Assembly (NCBI GenBank): GCA_026874595.1
Contig: CM049311.1
Coordinates: 64,769,953-64,833,952 of the forward strand
Direction of reading: 5' to 3'
Origin: Sipunculus nudus
Lineage: Eukaryota > Annelida > Sipuncula > Golfingiida > Sipunculidae
DNA: 64,000 nucleotides
This document shows, piece after piece, positions 1 through 12,407 of this stretch. Made by a program: the position numbers and the translations under genes. Below the pieces are notes generated by a model. It searched no databases, was not told where the DNA came from, and saw nothing but the letters and a program-made list of their open reading frames with translations. Each line of letters begins with the position of its first letter. Positions within the stretch are counted from its first letter, which is position 1.

Positions 1-21
1 GTCCTGAAGCAAGAAAGACAG

Positions 22-185
22 GATCACAATCTGGACCAGACTAAACTACTATTGCAATCTGGGCTCGACAAATCTTAGATCTTGCCAGCCTGGATTGCGA
101 TCGCAGTTTGGGCCGGCCTGAACTGCGATCACAGTTTCGGCTGGACATGATCCAAGATCTGTCTAGATTGCGATCTGGGCCTTGA
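22..185. repeat. degenerate GATTGCGATC-rich tandem repeat
   Basis: Short motifs built around ATTGCGATC and CTGGACC/GGGCC recur every 30-50 bases in both orientations. The pattern is too degenerate to define a unit precisely. No coding potential is visible. Confidence 0.45.
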
Positions 186-1285
186 CATATATATATACAT
201 ATTTATATGTGATTCACCTAACTTTATGTGCTGGCAGTTAGACTGGCTGAGTTAATGAAATGGCTCTTAATTGTTGCCTCTGACAGAGAAATCAAATGTT
301 CTCTCACTGTATTGCACTCAATGTTGGTACTGCCAACTCGCAGCTAATTACATAACTTGACCCTTTTATTTCATTGACTTATAAACTTGGGCTTTTCTGG
401 ACAGTCAGCGCCACACATCACCCCCTCGCTGAACTATGGTTTTTCTGAGTGACACTAATTAATTAGTGGTCTTTCACAGAATCTTTCTCAAAACCAACAT
501 AGTTAATTCAGTATTTTTGGCTTCCAGCTTGCTATTTATTTTCCCATTTTATCAGACTTAATATTTATAGTTACTCAACTATTTTGAGTACAGCAAGACT
601 TTCAACACTATATATAACCCTCAGCCTCAGTGATTCAGTGTGTAAATGTTTATCAGACCATCGCTTTTCAAAGCAAGCCGGTTTGAAAATGTATCTCTAT
701 CTCAGTCATTCAAAATGAGATATTCAGGTCCACATGTGACAAACACAGTCAAACTGTAATTTATGTACCAGTTGGCTGAAATGATCACAGCGATCAGTGT
801 GTTGGCAACTTAACAATGCAGTGGCAAGAGTTCCAAGTGTACTTGAACAAATAAATAGGACAAAATTGATGTGACAGTGACAATATTCATTATATTATAC
901 TCAGGCTTTTAAGTAGTTGCAGTGATATACTGATCATCTGACGAACCATTCATAATGTACACTTTTTTAAATGGGCTTGATCATTGTGGCTGCAATATAA
1001 GTTTATCTAATACAGCCTACAACTCTGGATCGGACTAGTGCAGTGAACCATGTGTTTACTAGATGGACAGGTGGAAGTGAGACAATTATGTGACCAAACT
1101 TAGTCTCTATATGATCTTGAGCAAAAACTGGATCATATGTATACCCCCCTGTTAATCTTTGTTTTACAATACTGACTTGCATCATTAAAGGATGATTCAT
1201 GTTAACCCAGAGGCTTTGGGGATGGAGATAATTAAGTGAGCAAAATCAGAGTCAGTTTGCATTATAGATGAAATTAAAAACAGTG
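186..1285. other. intergenic, nothing recognised
   Basis: AT-rich sequence with only short open frames and no protein family resemblance on either strand. Confidence 0.5.
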
Positions 1286-1596
1286 CTGTTAAATCAGACT
1301 TCAAGAGGGTGTAACATTCTTTTAAAGTGCCTCTAAAGCACTTATTATAAAAATGAAAATGATTGAATTGAAAGTATTTGTAAAAAAGAAGAGTAAAATA
1401 GAGAAAAACTCATTTTTTTAATAAAAGTTGGTCTAAACAGTAGTTTATTGAATCATCAAACAGGGCATAGCCCTATATTAATTCCTCTCCTAAATAATTT
1501 AATAAAAGTTGATTTAAATCAGTGATTTAAAAAAAATCAAGTGATTTAAATTGTGATTTAAATTGGTGATTGAAATCAATGTGATTTAAATCAAAC
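1286..1596. repeat. dispersed repeat, inverted relative to 5217-5422
   Basis: This block contains TTAAATCAGACTTCAAGAG, a stretch like GTAAAAAAGAAGAG, and then several GATTTAAATC units. The reverse complement of 5217-5422 carries the same landmarks in the same order. It is therefore a dispersed AT-rich repeat with one copy inside the 3309-6771 element. Confidence 0.6.
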
Positions 1597-1599
1597 AAC

Positions 1600-1682
1600 C
1601 ATGGGAAGGACGGAAAGACAGGAGGACGGACTGACACGGTGATCACTATAGGGCACCGTTTGTCAAGCATGGCCCTAATTAA
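1600..1682 (+). repeat. GGACGG-type repeat terminus, related to 20790-20883
   Basis: A GGAAGGACGGAAAGAC tract is followed by TGACACGGTGATCACTATAG and then GTTTGTCAAGCATGGCCCT. The same three modules in the same order occur at 20790-20883. This looks like the end of a dispersed element. Confidence 0.6.
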
Positions 1683-2250
1683 ATCTTCTACAGGAAACCT
1701 GCATATGTGCACTCTGCTAGAATTTATTCAAACTTACTTTCAGATTTGATATATCCAGATAACATACAAGTTTAATATTAGACCTCAACTATTCCAATGT
1801 AAGGCCAAAGAAAAAAAGGTATAGTTCTCAGGCACTGCCCGCGTCTATTTTAACTTATTAACAAGCATCAAACATTTTGATTTTGATTTTTTGGCTTTCG
1901 GGAAGTTAAAATAATACAAATTTGCTTTGTTATGTAGTGCTTTTAACTGTTTAGCCTTAAAATTCTGTTGTGTTCAGGCTTTTCCCTGATCATATGCCAT
2001 TTTTATCGAAACATACAAAAAAAGGTAAAAAATAAATACAGCCTGCCTGCACTGATTTCTGAAAAATAAGTGCCTGAGCATCATACCTTTTTATTCTTTA
2101 TGTTTTATTTTATTTTGATAAATAAACCAGATCACTAGGACAAGTTGACCTCCTGGACCAGACCTCCTACAGCTGGACTGGACCAGGATCAGACCCCTTA
2201 TATATGTGTTTGTTTCACTCTACAGGTACAGCGGGGAGGGCGGGGCTCCG

Positions 2251-2271
2251 GGGGGGGGGGGGGGGGGGGGG
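2251..2271. repeat. poly-G tract
   Basis: An essentially uninterrupted run of about 20 G. The length in the assembly may be unreliable. Confidence 0.85.
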
Positions 2272-2441
2272 AGGGAATGTGTGCTTCAAGTGGGCAAGTA
2301 GGAAGACAGGAGTGCCAAGACTCTGTCAGTGGCTGTCTGGTGAACTAGAAACATCAGCTGTCGTGTAAACTGGTAAACTCTTCAGGAGTCCCTGATCACA
2401 TATGAAAGTAGCGGAATCCATACCACACAAGCTAAACTGCT

Positions 2442-2691
2442 TGTAGTGGTATACAGGTCCATACACTCCGATAGACGATACCTAAACAAAAAAGTTAAAC
2501 TAACTTTTAAACTGACAGCTTCTCACCTTTTATCTGGATGATGTCAGCATAAAAAGTCTATTTAGTCTGTTTGGTTGATTTATCCACAGCAGGTTTACAT
2601 TAAAATTAGTTGGCTTAATTATTATACTTTTTTGTTCGAGGGGCTGAAACAAACACTACTCAGAGACAGCCTGTCGTCTGGTTAAACATGG
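2442..2691 (+). repeat. ~250-bp dispersed repeat, copy A
   Basis: Near-identical in reverse complement to 14953-15201. Landmarks such as TGTAGTGGTATACAG, CTGACAGCTTCTCACC and GACAGCCTGTCGTCTGG appear in mirrored order there. It has no coding capacity. Confidence 0.8.
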
Positions 2692-2743
2692 CTGCTTTGC
2701 ATGACATCAGCAACTAGGGGGCGCCTCTGTGCTATATCAGGGA

Positions 2744-3289
2744 TAGTCTCTCCAACAGACGCCAGGTGCCGCTACCGCTCTTGCACCTTAAGAACACGTG
2801 GTCCTATTTGTTTACATGACCTGGGGAGAGTAGTGAATGGCCTGGCTTTCTCTGGTTGGCTCTAGCCATCATGTGGTGGAGCATCAACAACACCCCATTG
2901 TTTGATTTTTAAGCATGTTAAGCATAATTTCCAATAAAATTGACAGTATTGGTCAACTTTTAAAAAATCTGTGGCCAATCAAAGAGGTGTTGTCCAAATG
3001 CTTGTTTGGGACTGCTTTGGGGGGTATTTTGGGCTTCACTGCATTCGGGCCAGGATGGTTAAAAAATGAGATACACAAGCCCCCTTTTTCTTGGTCTTGT
3101 TTGACTGAAGAAGCAACAAATTCTCAGGTAAAAAAAAAAGTTTAATATCAGAATTTATTTTGAAAATTATTTAAAAGAAGCCCAAACCTCAGGTGTTTTA
3201 TAGATGTTATATAGGGAAAATAAATACAGCCACGTGTCCAGTACTGGTGCAAGAGCGGTAGCGGCACCTGGCGTCTGTTGGAGAGACTA
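2744..3289. mobile_element. 546-bp MITE with 44-bp TIRs and 9-bp target duplication
   Basis: The left end (2744-2787, beginning TAGTCTCTCCAACAGACG) is repeated as an exact reverse complement at 3246-3289, giving 44-bp terminal inverted repeats. TATCAGGGA flanks both ends (2735-2743 and 3290-3298), a 9-bp target-site duplication. Duplications of 9-10 bp are characteristic of the Mutator superfamily, so this is probably a non-autonomous Mutator-like element. The 76-codon open frame inside (2915-3145) resembles no known transposase and is probably incidental. Near-identical TIRs suggest fairly recent mobility. Confidence 0.85.
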
Positions 3290-4344
3290 TATCAGGGAGG
3301 GTATAATTCGCTGATCAGCGCGCTGATCAGCGACCTTTCAATTAAAGCATTAATTTCAGGCAAAGTAGCACCCATCAAGCAACCTTCGGCTTTTGTGTGG
3401 TAAAATATGATTAAACGACACCTTTTCTACCAGTATTACGTATTTTAAAATATGAATATGTTTTTGAGTTAAATTTTTAAACATGAAACGCAACCTACCT
3501 GCAAGTGACTATTTCGCTGATCAGCGACTATTCAATCCAAGCATTAATGATTAATATCAGGCAAATAAGCCTCAATATAGCAACCTCTGACTCTTATGTG
3601 AACAAATGTGATTTAAAGACACATGTTCTATAAGTTTTACGTATTTACAAACATACGAATACATTTTTAACGTGTTACTTCTTATGCATGAAAGCTTTCT
3701 ACCAACTAATATTTCGCTGATCAGCGAACTGCGCAAGGTGCTCATCGGCTATGATTTACGTATTTCTTGGTTATGATCGATACCTGTCATCAGTGATTCT
3801 CTATAATGGTAACTTAGAGGGCTCTCAGTTGTTTTACTTATTTCTTGTGAACACCGAATGATTGCCTATACATATCGTTCCACATACAGTTTACAAATAT
3901 CCGGTCCCCACCGACCACTCGAAAATATTACCTGACAGTAGAAGGCGTTGCAGTAATTTGTTAGTAGTTGTTACCCGGCCAGATGATAGAAATAGCTTAG
4001 ACATATACTAAGTTTGAATGTATTCAAAAATTTGAATTTATTTACAATATCCTGCAAATATAATTCAGAGAAAAGCAACTTATGAATCCACAGCAAAATA
4101 TTGTCGACTTTTTTTTTGCAATCGCTAATATTGTTGAGTATTGTTTTAATAAATTTGAAAGTAGGCCTAATGGAACTGGTAAAACAACATGTATGTTGAT
4201 CAAACAAAAATGAGAGGACATTTACTTAACTGTTTAGAAGAAGGTACATTTAGTCAATTTCCTAAAAGAATCCGTTATAAGACTGACAATTAATGAAAGG
4301 GTCTTTCTATACGAAAAAAAATTGCCATTTCAGCAGGTATATAC

Positions 4345-4353
4345 ATATACATA

Positions 4354-4405
<52 letters not shown>

Positions 4406-4415
4406 TATATATACC
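4345..4415. repeat. (AT)n microsatellite
   Basis: Pure AT dinucleotides with slightly imperfect TATAC edges, in the core of the fold-back element. Confidence 0.9.
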
Positions 4416-5448
4416 TGCATCTGAAAAATAACATATGCAGGTGTATAATATTTTTATAGAGTCTAACATGGCAATAAAAATGTACACTATATAAATTTTT
4501 TTTTCAGCAGAACAGGTTGTTTAATGAAAAATTTTAGTTTTGGCTAATTTAAAGCCCTAATTGTATTATCAATTTATCACCGTTACAGAGTTTAAGCAGT
4601 GATTGGAATTTTTATTTGTGAAAGATTAAGCTGGATATTTTCATGCCAATTTCACGGTCCCGCTTATTTGATTTAGAAAAAAAAATAAGAAAGGTTCATC
4701 TGTACGATGTATTTTATTATAAATATATATTTTAACCCTGTAAATTGCGTATTTTTAATTTTAATTTGTTCCGTTTATATCCAGAAACAAAATACAAATA
4801 CAACCGATGCACAGAAAGTATAATGCAATGAATGGAGGGAAATTATATCTATCTCGTTCAATAAAAATGTTGGCGATAAAAGCATTTTCTAATATGTTTT
4901 TAAGTCTTTTTTTCTTAATTTATGCCTATTTTTCAATTTATAACGGTGTTCAAGAAGAAGAACGGTGTTTATTTAAAATTAAATGTAACCATTAACAAAA
5001 TAAATTAAATCATGCAGACTTCTTTTATAATAAATATATTGAAAGTTTAATATTTAAAAATACATAACACATTGAGTCCTATCAAAACGATGAAATTTTA
5101 AATTATAATGCCAGTTTGTAGAATTAAGATGTTACATCCATCCTGTCACCTTTTATTTTAACACCGTTCATCGACATTCACCACCGTCAAAAGTTAAGAA
5201 TAACAGGATTGTGTGATTTAAATCACGTAGATTTAAATGGCTGATTTAGATTGCTATTTAAATCACTTGATTTAAAAAATAACTGATTTAAATCAACTTT
5301 TATAAAAAAATAGTTTTTCTCTATTTTTCTCTTCTTTTTTTACAAATATTTTCAATTCAATTTAAAAGAATATTACACTCTCTTGAAGTCTGATTTAATA
5401 ACATTGTTTTTGTTTTCATCTGTAAAATGCAAAACCAATAAACAACCA

Positions 5449-5541
5449 ACATTTTCCAAATAAGTAAAAGTAACTTTCTGTAGGCTGCATTTATAAACTC
5501 TTTTGAAGGAGAATATTCAATAGAGAATATATAAATTATTA
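5449..5541. repeat. ~93-bp duplication, copy 1
   Basis: Begins near ACATTTTCCAAATAAGTAAA and includes CTTTCTGTAGGCTGCATTTA. It is repeated almost identically at 5798-5890. Confidence 0.8.
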
Positions 5542-5797
5542 AAGGGTGTCCCCTATTAAAAACTTTTTCAAAAAGCTGAATTTTTCTTTGTTATGAATTC
5601 CCGTACTTTCAATCACATCAGTTGGAAGCATACACGTAAATTAGTTTACAAAGGATTTCCCAGCAATAAGTAAGAATTTAAAAATGGATAAGTTGCTATG
5701 TAGTGCAACTAGACTGTGCAGAAATGCACAATAAGTGCATACATATCAGCATATGGGCTTCCATATAAACTGTCCATAACTATAAAGCAAATAAATA

Positions 5798-5890
5798 ACA
5801 TTTTCCAAATAAATAAAAATAACTTTCTGTAGGCTGCATTTATATACTCTTTTGAAGGAGAATATTCAATAGAGAATATATAAATTATTA
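5798..5890. repeat. ~93-bp duplication, copy 2
   Basis: Direct copy of 5449-5541, about 349 bp downstream, with a few substitutions. Both copies lie inside the fold-back element core. Confidence 0.8.
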
Positions 5891-6804
5891 AATAATAAAA
5901 ATAAAAAAAAACTAACTTTAGTGGATTATTCTGTCGAATATAATAATACACTATGTTCAAATGTGTGCTTGACCACTATCATTGGTCTAAAAGTAGTCTA
6001 AATATAATTTACATTCTGTAAAGTATGGCCATAATTTTTATTTAATTTTTTTAATCCGATTAAGATAAAAAATCCGATTTAAAAAATAAATAAATAAATG
6101 CACTGGCTCATTGGGAAAGAAATATAGTGTATAGGAAGACTGCCAACCTGCCAATAAAATTTTATTTGAAAGTTGTATGTGGTAACCTGGTATTGGCAAT
6201 CATTCGCTTTTCACAGGATATAAGTAAAACAACTGAAAGTCCTCTATGTTACCATTATAGAACTTCTCTGATGTCAGCTAGACAGGTATCTTAGTCAAGA
6301 CATACGTAAATCATTGCCGATGAGCACCATAACAGCGTCAGGCGATTAATTGCGCCGTTTGCTGATCAGCGAAATAGCAGGTGATAGAAAGGTTCCATGC
6401 ATTATATGTAACACATTAAAAATGTATTCGTATGTTTGTAAATATGAAATAATTACAGAACATGTTTCTTTAAATCACACTTAATCACATAATAGTCGGA
6501 GGTTGTTATATTAGGGCTAATTTGCCTGCAATTAATGCTTGGATTGAAAGATTGCCGATCAGCGCAGCTGATCAGCGAAAGTCATTGGCAGGTACATTTG
6601 TTGCGGTTCATGGTGAATTATTCATACAATAAAAAATATATTTAAAAATACGTAATGCTGATAGAAAAGGTGTATTTAATCATGAAATAGTCGGAGGTTG
6701 CTATATGAGGGCTAATTAGTCTGAAATTAATGCTTTAAGTGAAAGGTCGCTGATCAGCGCGCTGATCAGCGTTACTGATTAACCTTGTTAAGATAATTTA
6801 GGTT

Positions 6805-7045
6805 TTTTAGTCCGGAGACCACCCGGAGACGACCCAGAGGCCGGATGTCGGAGTGTACAACCCGGAGACGTCAATATCTCTAGTATCATATGCTATTTTG
6901 AGTTCAATTAGTTACTGGTATAACATGTACTACATATCTTTCCAACAACATTACAAAACCAGGGTGACTTTGACAATTTTTCCATTCTTACAGCATTTAT
7001 AAGACCTGTGTAACCCCGGAGACGATCCCGGAGAGAACATGTGTA
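6805..7045. repeat. CCGGAGAC-rich segment
   Basis: CCGGAGAC recurs at the start (three times within 6812-6870) and near the end (about 7015-7035), separated by about 150 bp of AT-rich DNA. Similar TCTCCGG clusters occur at about 14315-14335, 14905-14940 and 58380-58400. This suggests a dispersed element terminus. Confidence 0.4.
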
Positions 7046-10000
7046 GTCACCATATTTCGCTACCCCTTCGAGCATTATATCGGGCATTGTGCAATTTGTT
7101 GGCCAGGTTATTTAGTGGAGCAGTCATTCCTGTATTAACACATACTTTTATTGGATAATAATTTATAAATAATTAATTGTAAAAAATAACCAATTAATTT
7201 AGAATATAAACGAAATAAATAATACATAAAAAATGTTCACAAAAATTTATTAATGCACCTAATGGACAAGCACCATATTGCTGGTATTTATGAATAGACA
7301 CATAATAGTAAACATACAATGTATTTTACGCATACCGATTGATTCTATCACAACAGAAACATTTTACTGCTTGCTTCAGGGCCTACATGTAAGGGTATAT
7401 ACCAAATATTTCACAAGAACAAGAATAAGCATAATGAAACATAAATCACAGAAATTACAAAACATATATATACACACACATACATACATACATACATGTA
7501 TACAATTGTATACAAAACTGTACACGCTTAATTACTTGTACATAATTTACAAATAAACTCAAAATCTTCTGAAATTTCGTAGGAAACATAGGATCATAAG
7601 TTGTGAAACCAGCTCTCACATACGGAACATATAATCATTTTATTATAAAGATAACCACAAGGACAGTTAATCTCTATTATATGATGTGCATGCTTTATAT
7701 TCATTATACGCTTCTTCTTTATCTTTGGAAACGGTGTGAAGGATTGTTTTTCTAAGCATTTAATTAAAAGAACTCATAATATTTTCATCGTATATCCATT
7801 CACATTTTTTATTACTTAGCCAACAATCTAGCCTATTATGCGCGAATTCTACCGCATATACGGTCAATAATTACGTATGAACTGTAATGAGTCAATCGTA
7901 ATTCTGAACCTGTGGAAGGTGAAGTAAGCTTTTATTGGTATCACTTGTTATTTCTAGCTATTGTCATAACAAGTACCTCTCATCAAAGGAAACCTGTTCA
8001 GGAAAACCTTGCTTGATTGGTTTGAATAAACACATTCCAATACCAACTGATCAACGTTTGATATCTGGGGAGTAATTTAGAGAGTATGTCTCGAGAAGTT
8101 ATGTCAAATCAGGTTTGCTCCTGCAGTAACCTCAGTTTCCTAATCTACCTTTGATCTTCAGTGCGAAGTTAATTACAAACGCAGGAGCTGTTAATGAGAG
8201 GGGTATCTGGTTGGGATTAATCAGAAAGGGAAATAATTAACAAGAAATGCACAATTTTTATTGAAACCTTTTTCTAAAAATCGAATGTATCTGTATGTGT
8301 AAGAATATTTATACATTTTTGATCTATATAAGAGGGATAAAAAAATTAATAATCATAAATCGAGGAGCGTTATTATATGATGAGAAACTGGCGACAAAAA
8401 CATGGAGCGACCAAAACGGTTAAGAAAGAGACTGGATAGGGGATCACTAATAAATTATATATTATATAAATATAAATACATACAAATATAGAAGGAATGG
8501 AAAAAAATCATTTTCATATTTATATTTATAAACACACACACACATATATGAATATATAAGAGAGAGAGACACACACACAGACAGACTGTCACAGACAGAC
8601 AGACAGAGAGATAGCGACAGACGGAGAGAGATATTTGGAAGAGTGAGCGAACGAAAGAGGGAGAGGTCACACTACCTAAATTAGTTCGATTTTTGTATAT
8701 TAAAAAATCACATTATTTTAGTTCGTATACAAAAATATCATAATAAATATATGAAACATGGTTCGTCAAGGTGAGAGAGAGAGATAGAGAGACGAAGAGA
8801 TATCATGAAAGAATTAACGATCGAAAAAGGGAGGGAGGGGGATGTGATAGAGAGAAAGTAAAAACAACATAAATTACTTCGATTTTGGTATATAAACAAG
8901 GGACCCATGGGTCACGACGCTCAGCTGATCATGACTGGACAATAAATGTATCACCATTGTTAAACTATACTGAGTAGAAAAAGCTTATGAATATCATGGT
9001 CATGTTGGGATATGAATATTATATATAAAGGAATATAATGTAATATGTGAGTAAATGATATATGAAATAATCTGACTGATGGATTAATATGGAGTAAAAT
9101 ACAGTGGTTTATTTTTTATTTATTTGGGAGGGGTCGAAAAAAAAAACAATTTATTTGAGCAAATATGAATGCAATGACAGTATACTAAGCAGTGGTATAA
9201 TGATGATAAGGCTATTTGTTGAAGGATCTATAGTGTATGGAAAACTGCAAGCTTTCAATTTGACAGATACAAGGAGGTTAAAATATTAAAAATATGATGA
9301 AATGTAGATAAAGTTTGAGAGGAAGAGGTAATTTGGGCCATGGTTTGCTTATATGATTGAAGAAAATGTTGCAAATAATATTTGAGATCTGACCATGCCT
9401 TTCCATTGGTTACATTTTTGATAAGCTGTTGACAGTTCAACAGTTTACACATTGGTCTGATGAGATCCAATTTATTTGGTAAACCTTTTTTATCAATTTT
9501 ATGATATGTATACAGTTGCCATAACGACCCCACTCCACAGGTGCAATGACTTGATGGAGGGGGGGGGGGGGGGTTGTGTTATGATCAGAGTTACAACGCC
9601 TCTGTCTCTCTGCAGATATTTTCTTTTATTATTAAATTTTATGCTATAGCCATAGAACTATTGTTCACAGTGCCAAGGAGCAAAGCCTCAGTGGGATGAA
9701 GAAGGGGATGGTGAGAGTTACAACACCCTTGCATATACATACAGGATATGAAATTTAATTCAACAGTGCTTATAAAAAAGTTTATTCTAAACATTAAATA
9801 TTTAAAACAGACAGAAAGATGGAGAAACAAAGCAAATCATTTTTTCCTCATTCTACTGAGCCAATAAAAAATTAACAATATTTGCATTTATTCCTTTTTT
9901 TCATTAAATAATTTTTATCCAGGTTTACAAATGTTACTATAAATTTACAGTATAACAAACATGTGATTGTGAATATTTCAGTTGATTCACATTTCTAAAT

Positions 10001-10083
10001 TGCATCAACATTTATAGCTCATGTATCTAGTTTATAGTACCTGTCAACAGAATGGGATGGAGGGAGGAAGGGAGGCAATAAGG

Positions 10084-10085
<2 letters not shown>
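7046..10085. other. intergenic, microsatellite-rich, no gene recognised
   Basis: The stretch holds a CATA/CACA array near 7468-7500, CA/GA/CAGA tracts at 8530-8625 and 8770-8800, and a poly-G run at 9559-9574. The open frames on both strands are low-complexity or AT-biased and match no family. Confidence 0.5.
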
Positions 10086-10087
<2 letters not shown>

Positions 10088-10129
<42 letters not shown>

Positions 10130-10202
10130 GAGAGAGAGAAAGAGAGAGAGAAAAAGAGAGCTGGACTGCCAAAGAGAGAGAAAGAGAGAGAGAAAGAGAG
10201 GC
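10088..10202. repeat. (AG)n microsatellite
   Basis: Long GA dinucleotide array with occasional TG and AAAA interruptions and one CTGGACTGCC interruption. It explains the repetitive open frames on both strands here. Confidence 0.95.
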
Positions 10203-10304
10203 TCTCTGGTAATTACTGCCTGACCCAGCCTGACCCAGACACTCACAGTGGCAGTAGGTCAGACCTGAAGGTGTTATGTAACTGCCCAGTACACTGCATT
10301 ATAC

Positions 10305-11165
10305 TGACCTGATGTAAACAATGAAGACTTGTTACCACCATGGAAACTTGAATAAAATCTACAGTTTTTGATCAATCAGTTTCAAATTTCAGATTTTAAC
10401 AGATGAAATGCTAATGTGTACATCCTGTGAAAATTAAATCCACAGCACTAACAGGAAAAATTTAAATATTTTTATTTTTTTTAAATGGTATCAGGAAAAA
10501 AGAAAAGTATTCTCAACCATGAAACTAATACATGTGTTAAAATTAATCCAAGGATCAAAACACCCAATATATTAGACCAGGAGCAAACTGGAGTTGGGAA
10601 TGTTTAATTTTATGAACTGAAATAAAGGATCAGCAATATGAATTTTGATTATTTAGACAGTATCATGTAACAACTAATTCAACCATGAGTTATAAGTCAA
10701 ACCAATTAAAATCATAAATGAGCACTCTGATGAACATCCACACTTTCATAGCAATACATCACTTTGTGGACACAATTAAATGTGCACTTTAATCATTGTA
10801 ACCCTGGTGGTACAATACAAAATCTAAAATGTAGCATAGCCAAAAATAAAATAAAATACAGAAAATTATGACATTTATCTAGTTTATGCACCAGCTAGGG
10901 GGGTGGGAGAGCAGGGCAGAAGGGAAGCCTGCTAGTAGTGGCCAAGCTAAGCCAAGGTAAGCTGCCTTGGGTGGGTTACATAATGCAAGTGAAGACTGTA
11001 TTACTAGATGGGCCAGATGTAAACAACACTTGACATGGTGTATGAAAACTTGAATAAAAGCTACTCTTTTCAAACAATTCCTTTGAAATTTCAGATTTTA
11101 AAAGATTAAATCCTTATGTATATATGCTGTGAAAATTAAATCAACAGTGCTTACAGGGAAAAAAT
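10305..11165. repeat. two direct copies of a degenerate repeat
   Basis: 10310-10465 and 11008-11165 share GATGTAAACAA, ACTTGAATAAAA, TTTCAAATTTCAGATTTTA-like and CTGTGAAAATTAAATC landmarks in the same order, about 700 bp apart. A weaker third trace (TTCAACAGTGCTTATA) lies near 9760. Confidence 0.6.
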
Positions 11166-11639
11166 GTGCCATTGCCAAAGTTGGACAAAATTTAAGGTAC
11201 TGATTTCTTATTTATGCTAATAACTTGAAAAATTTGCAAAATTCAGATCTAATTTTCGGTAAACAATTGAATCTTGATTAAATAAAGTTATATTCCTGAA
11301 AAAAAGTCTCCAGCCTCAGCATTTCTCATGTTAAGTGAGCAAATATATTTCCTGATTTTTAAGAAACTGCATTATATTTGGGCCCATAACTTCAAAATAA
11401 TACCCAATACTAACCTAATTTTTGGTATGTGCACAGAAAATGTATGGAAAAATATGAATACTAAATATGTTAAAAAACAGATCAGTGGTTTTGATATTAG
11501 GCAGCTTTGAAGTGTAACAATGGCTTTTTAATGGAAAACAGAGGTTTTTCCTTAATATCTCGAAGGAACGAATGCCTAATGACCCATTTTTTGGAATGGT
11601 AGGAGATTTTGGGGACATCTATTGGTATGCAGAATTTTG

Positions 11640-11757
11640 GATTCGTAGGTCCAACGGTTTTAAAACGTGCCCTGTTAACGGCCGGACGGCCGGACGGACG
11701 ACGGACAAAGGACCACGACTATAGCTCAGATGACTTATAGTCAGCTGAGCTAAAAAC
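11640..11757 (-). repeat. terminus of the AGCTCAGCTGA/GGACGG element family
   Basis: On the minus strand this reads TTTTAGCTCAGCTGACTATA, then CATCTGAGCTATAG, then a CCGTCCGGCCGTCCG tract, then TTAACAGGGCAC. The same module series is found at 46773-46860, 48757-48840 and (minus) 55006-55083. The AT-rich sequence from about 11300 to 11640 is probably the body of this copy. Confidence 0.7.
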
Positions 11758-12068
11758 TATCATTTTTTTTAAATTTTGGTTCATCCGAAATTATCATAAA
11801 AAATAGGCCTATGTGAAACATGGTTCTTCAAGGTGTATATATATGTTACAGGGGAGAAATATAATTTGTTTTATATGTCAATGAATACATATGAGATCTT
11901 TGTGTGTTTGACCAGGTGTACTCCTTGTACAATATTCAAGAAACATACTAGTATCCAGCACCCGGTATGTTTTCGCGTCACACCACACGGCATCCGGCAG
12001 AGATGTTTTTTTCAATAAAAGGTATACGTAATATTGAATACTACGCGGATCTAATGCAGCTGAACACA

Positions 12069-12406
12069 TTTTGGGTCGCCTGGTCCATTTTGTGGAAAAA
12101 GGTGATTTCTTTTCAGTAAACACCAAGATGTTATGACAGGGTGTTTGTAAACTAACTACAGCCCTGCCACAGGCCTGTCAATCACTCTGCCCCCAGCCAT
12201 CACCTGGGTCATTCAGCCAATTGCGAGGTGCAAGTGTTTAATTAATGCATGGGCCAAGTACCTCCGTGGCAAGAACTGACGGTCGACGTTTGATAGCCCA
12301 ATCTAATTAGCTGAGCATACAACCGATAAGCGTTGGAGAGCAACCCTCAACTCTAGCTAATTAGTGTGCAAACAAACCCATCCTTGTGAATGATCTGTTA
12401 GTGTCA
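12069..12406 (+). repeat. ~340-bp dispersed sequence, inverted relative to 24632-24889
   Basis: Landmarks TTTTGGGTCGCC, GGAAAAAGGTGATTT, TAATTAATGC, AGCCCAATCTAAT, GTTGGAGAG and GTGAATGATCTGTTAGTGTC all recur in the same order in the reverse complement of 24632-24889. It is unusually GC-balanced for this window. It could be an old non-autonomous transposon. Confidence 0.7.
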
Positions 12407-12407
12407 T

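Larger units (their letters stand above)
3309..6771. mobile_element. 3.46-kb fold-back element with long subrepeated inverted arms
   Basis: The left arm (about 3309-3895) and right arm (about 6175-6771) are diverged reverse complements over about 590 bp. Both outer ends are a tandem pair of the 12-bp palindrome CGCTGATCAGCG (3309-3332 and 6748-6771). The palindrome recurs inside each arm roughly every 195-205 bp: 3515 and 3715 on the left, 6554-6577 (a diverged pair) and 6360 (one mismatch) on the right. The arms are thus tandem subrepeats, as in fold-back transposons. The 2.3-kb core has only short AT-rich frames, an (AT)n tract and an internal duplication. No transposase is recognisable. 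No convincing target duplication was found (flanks GGTATAATT and TTACTGATT). Confidence 0.75.

Noticed and set aside
2915-3145. 76-codon frame inside the MITE
   Set aside because: No transposase motif. The element is only 546 bp and is probably non-coding.
10019-10246. Open frames on both strands over the GA array
   Set aside because: Pure low-complexity Ser/Leu and Arg/Glu translations of a microsatellite.
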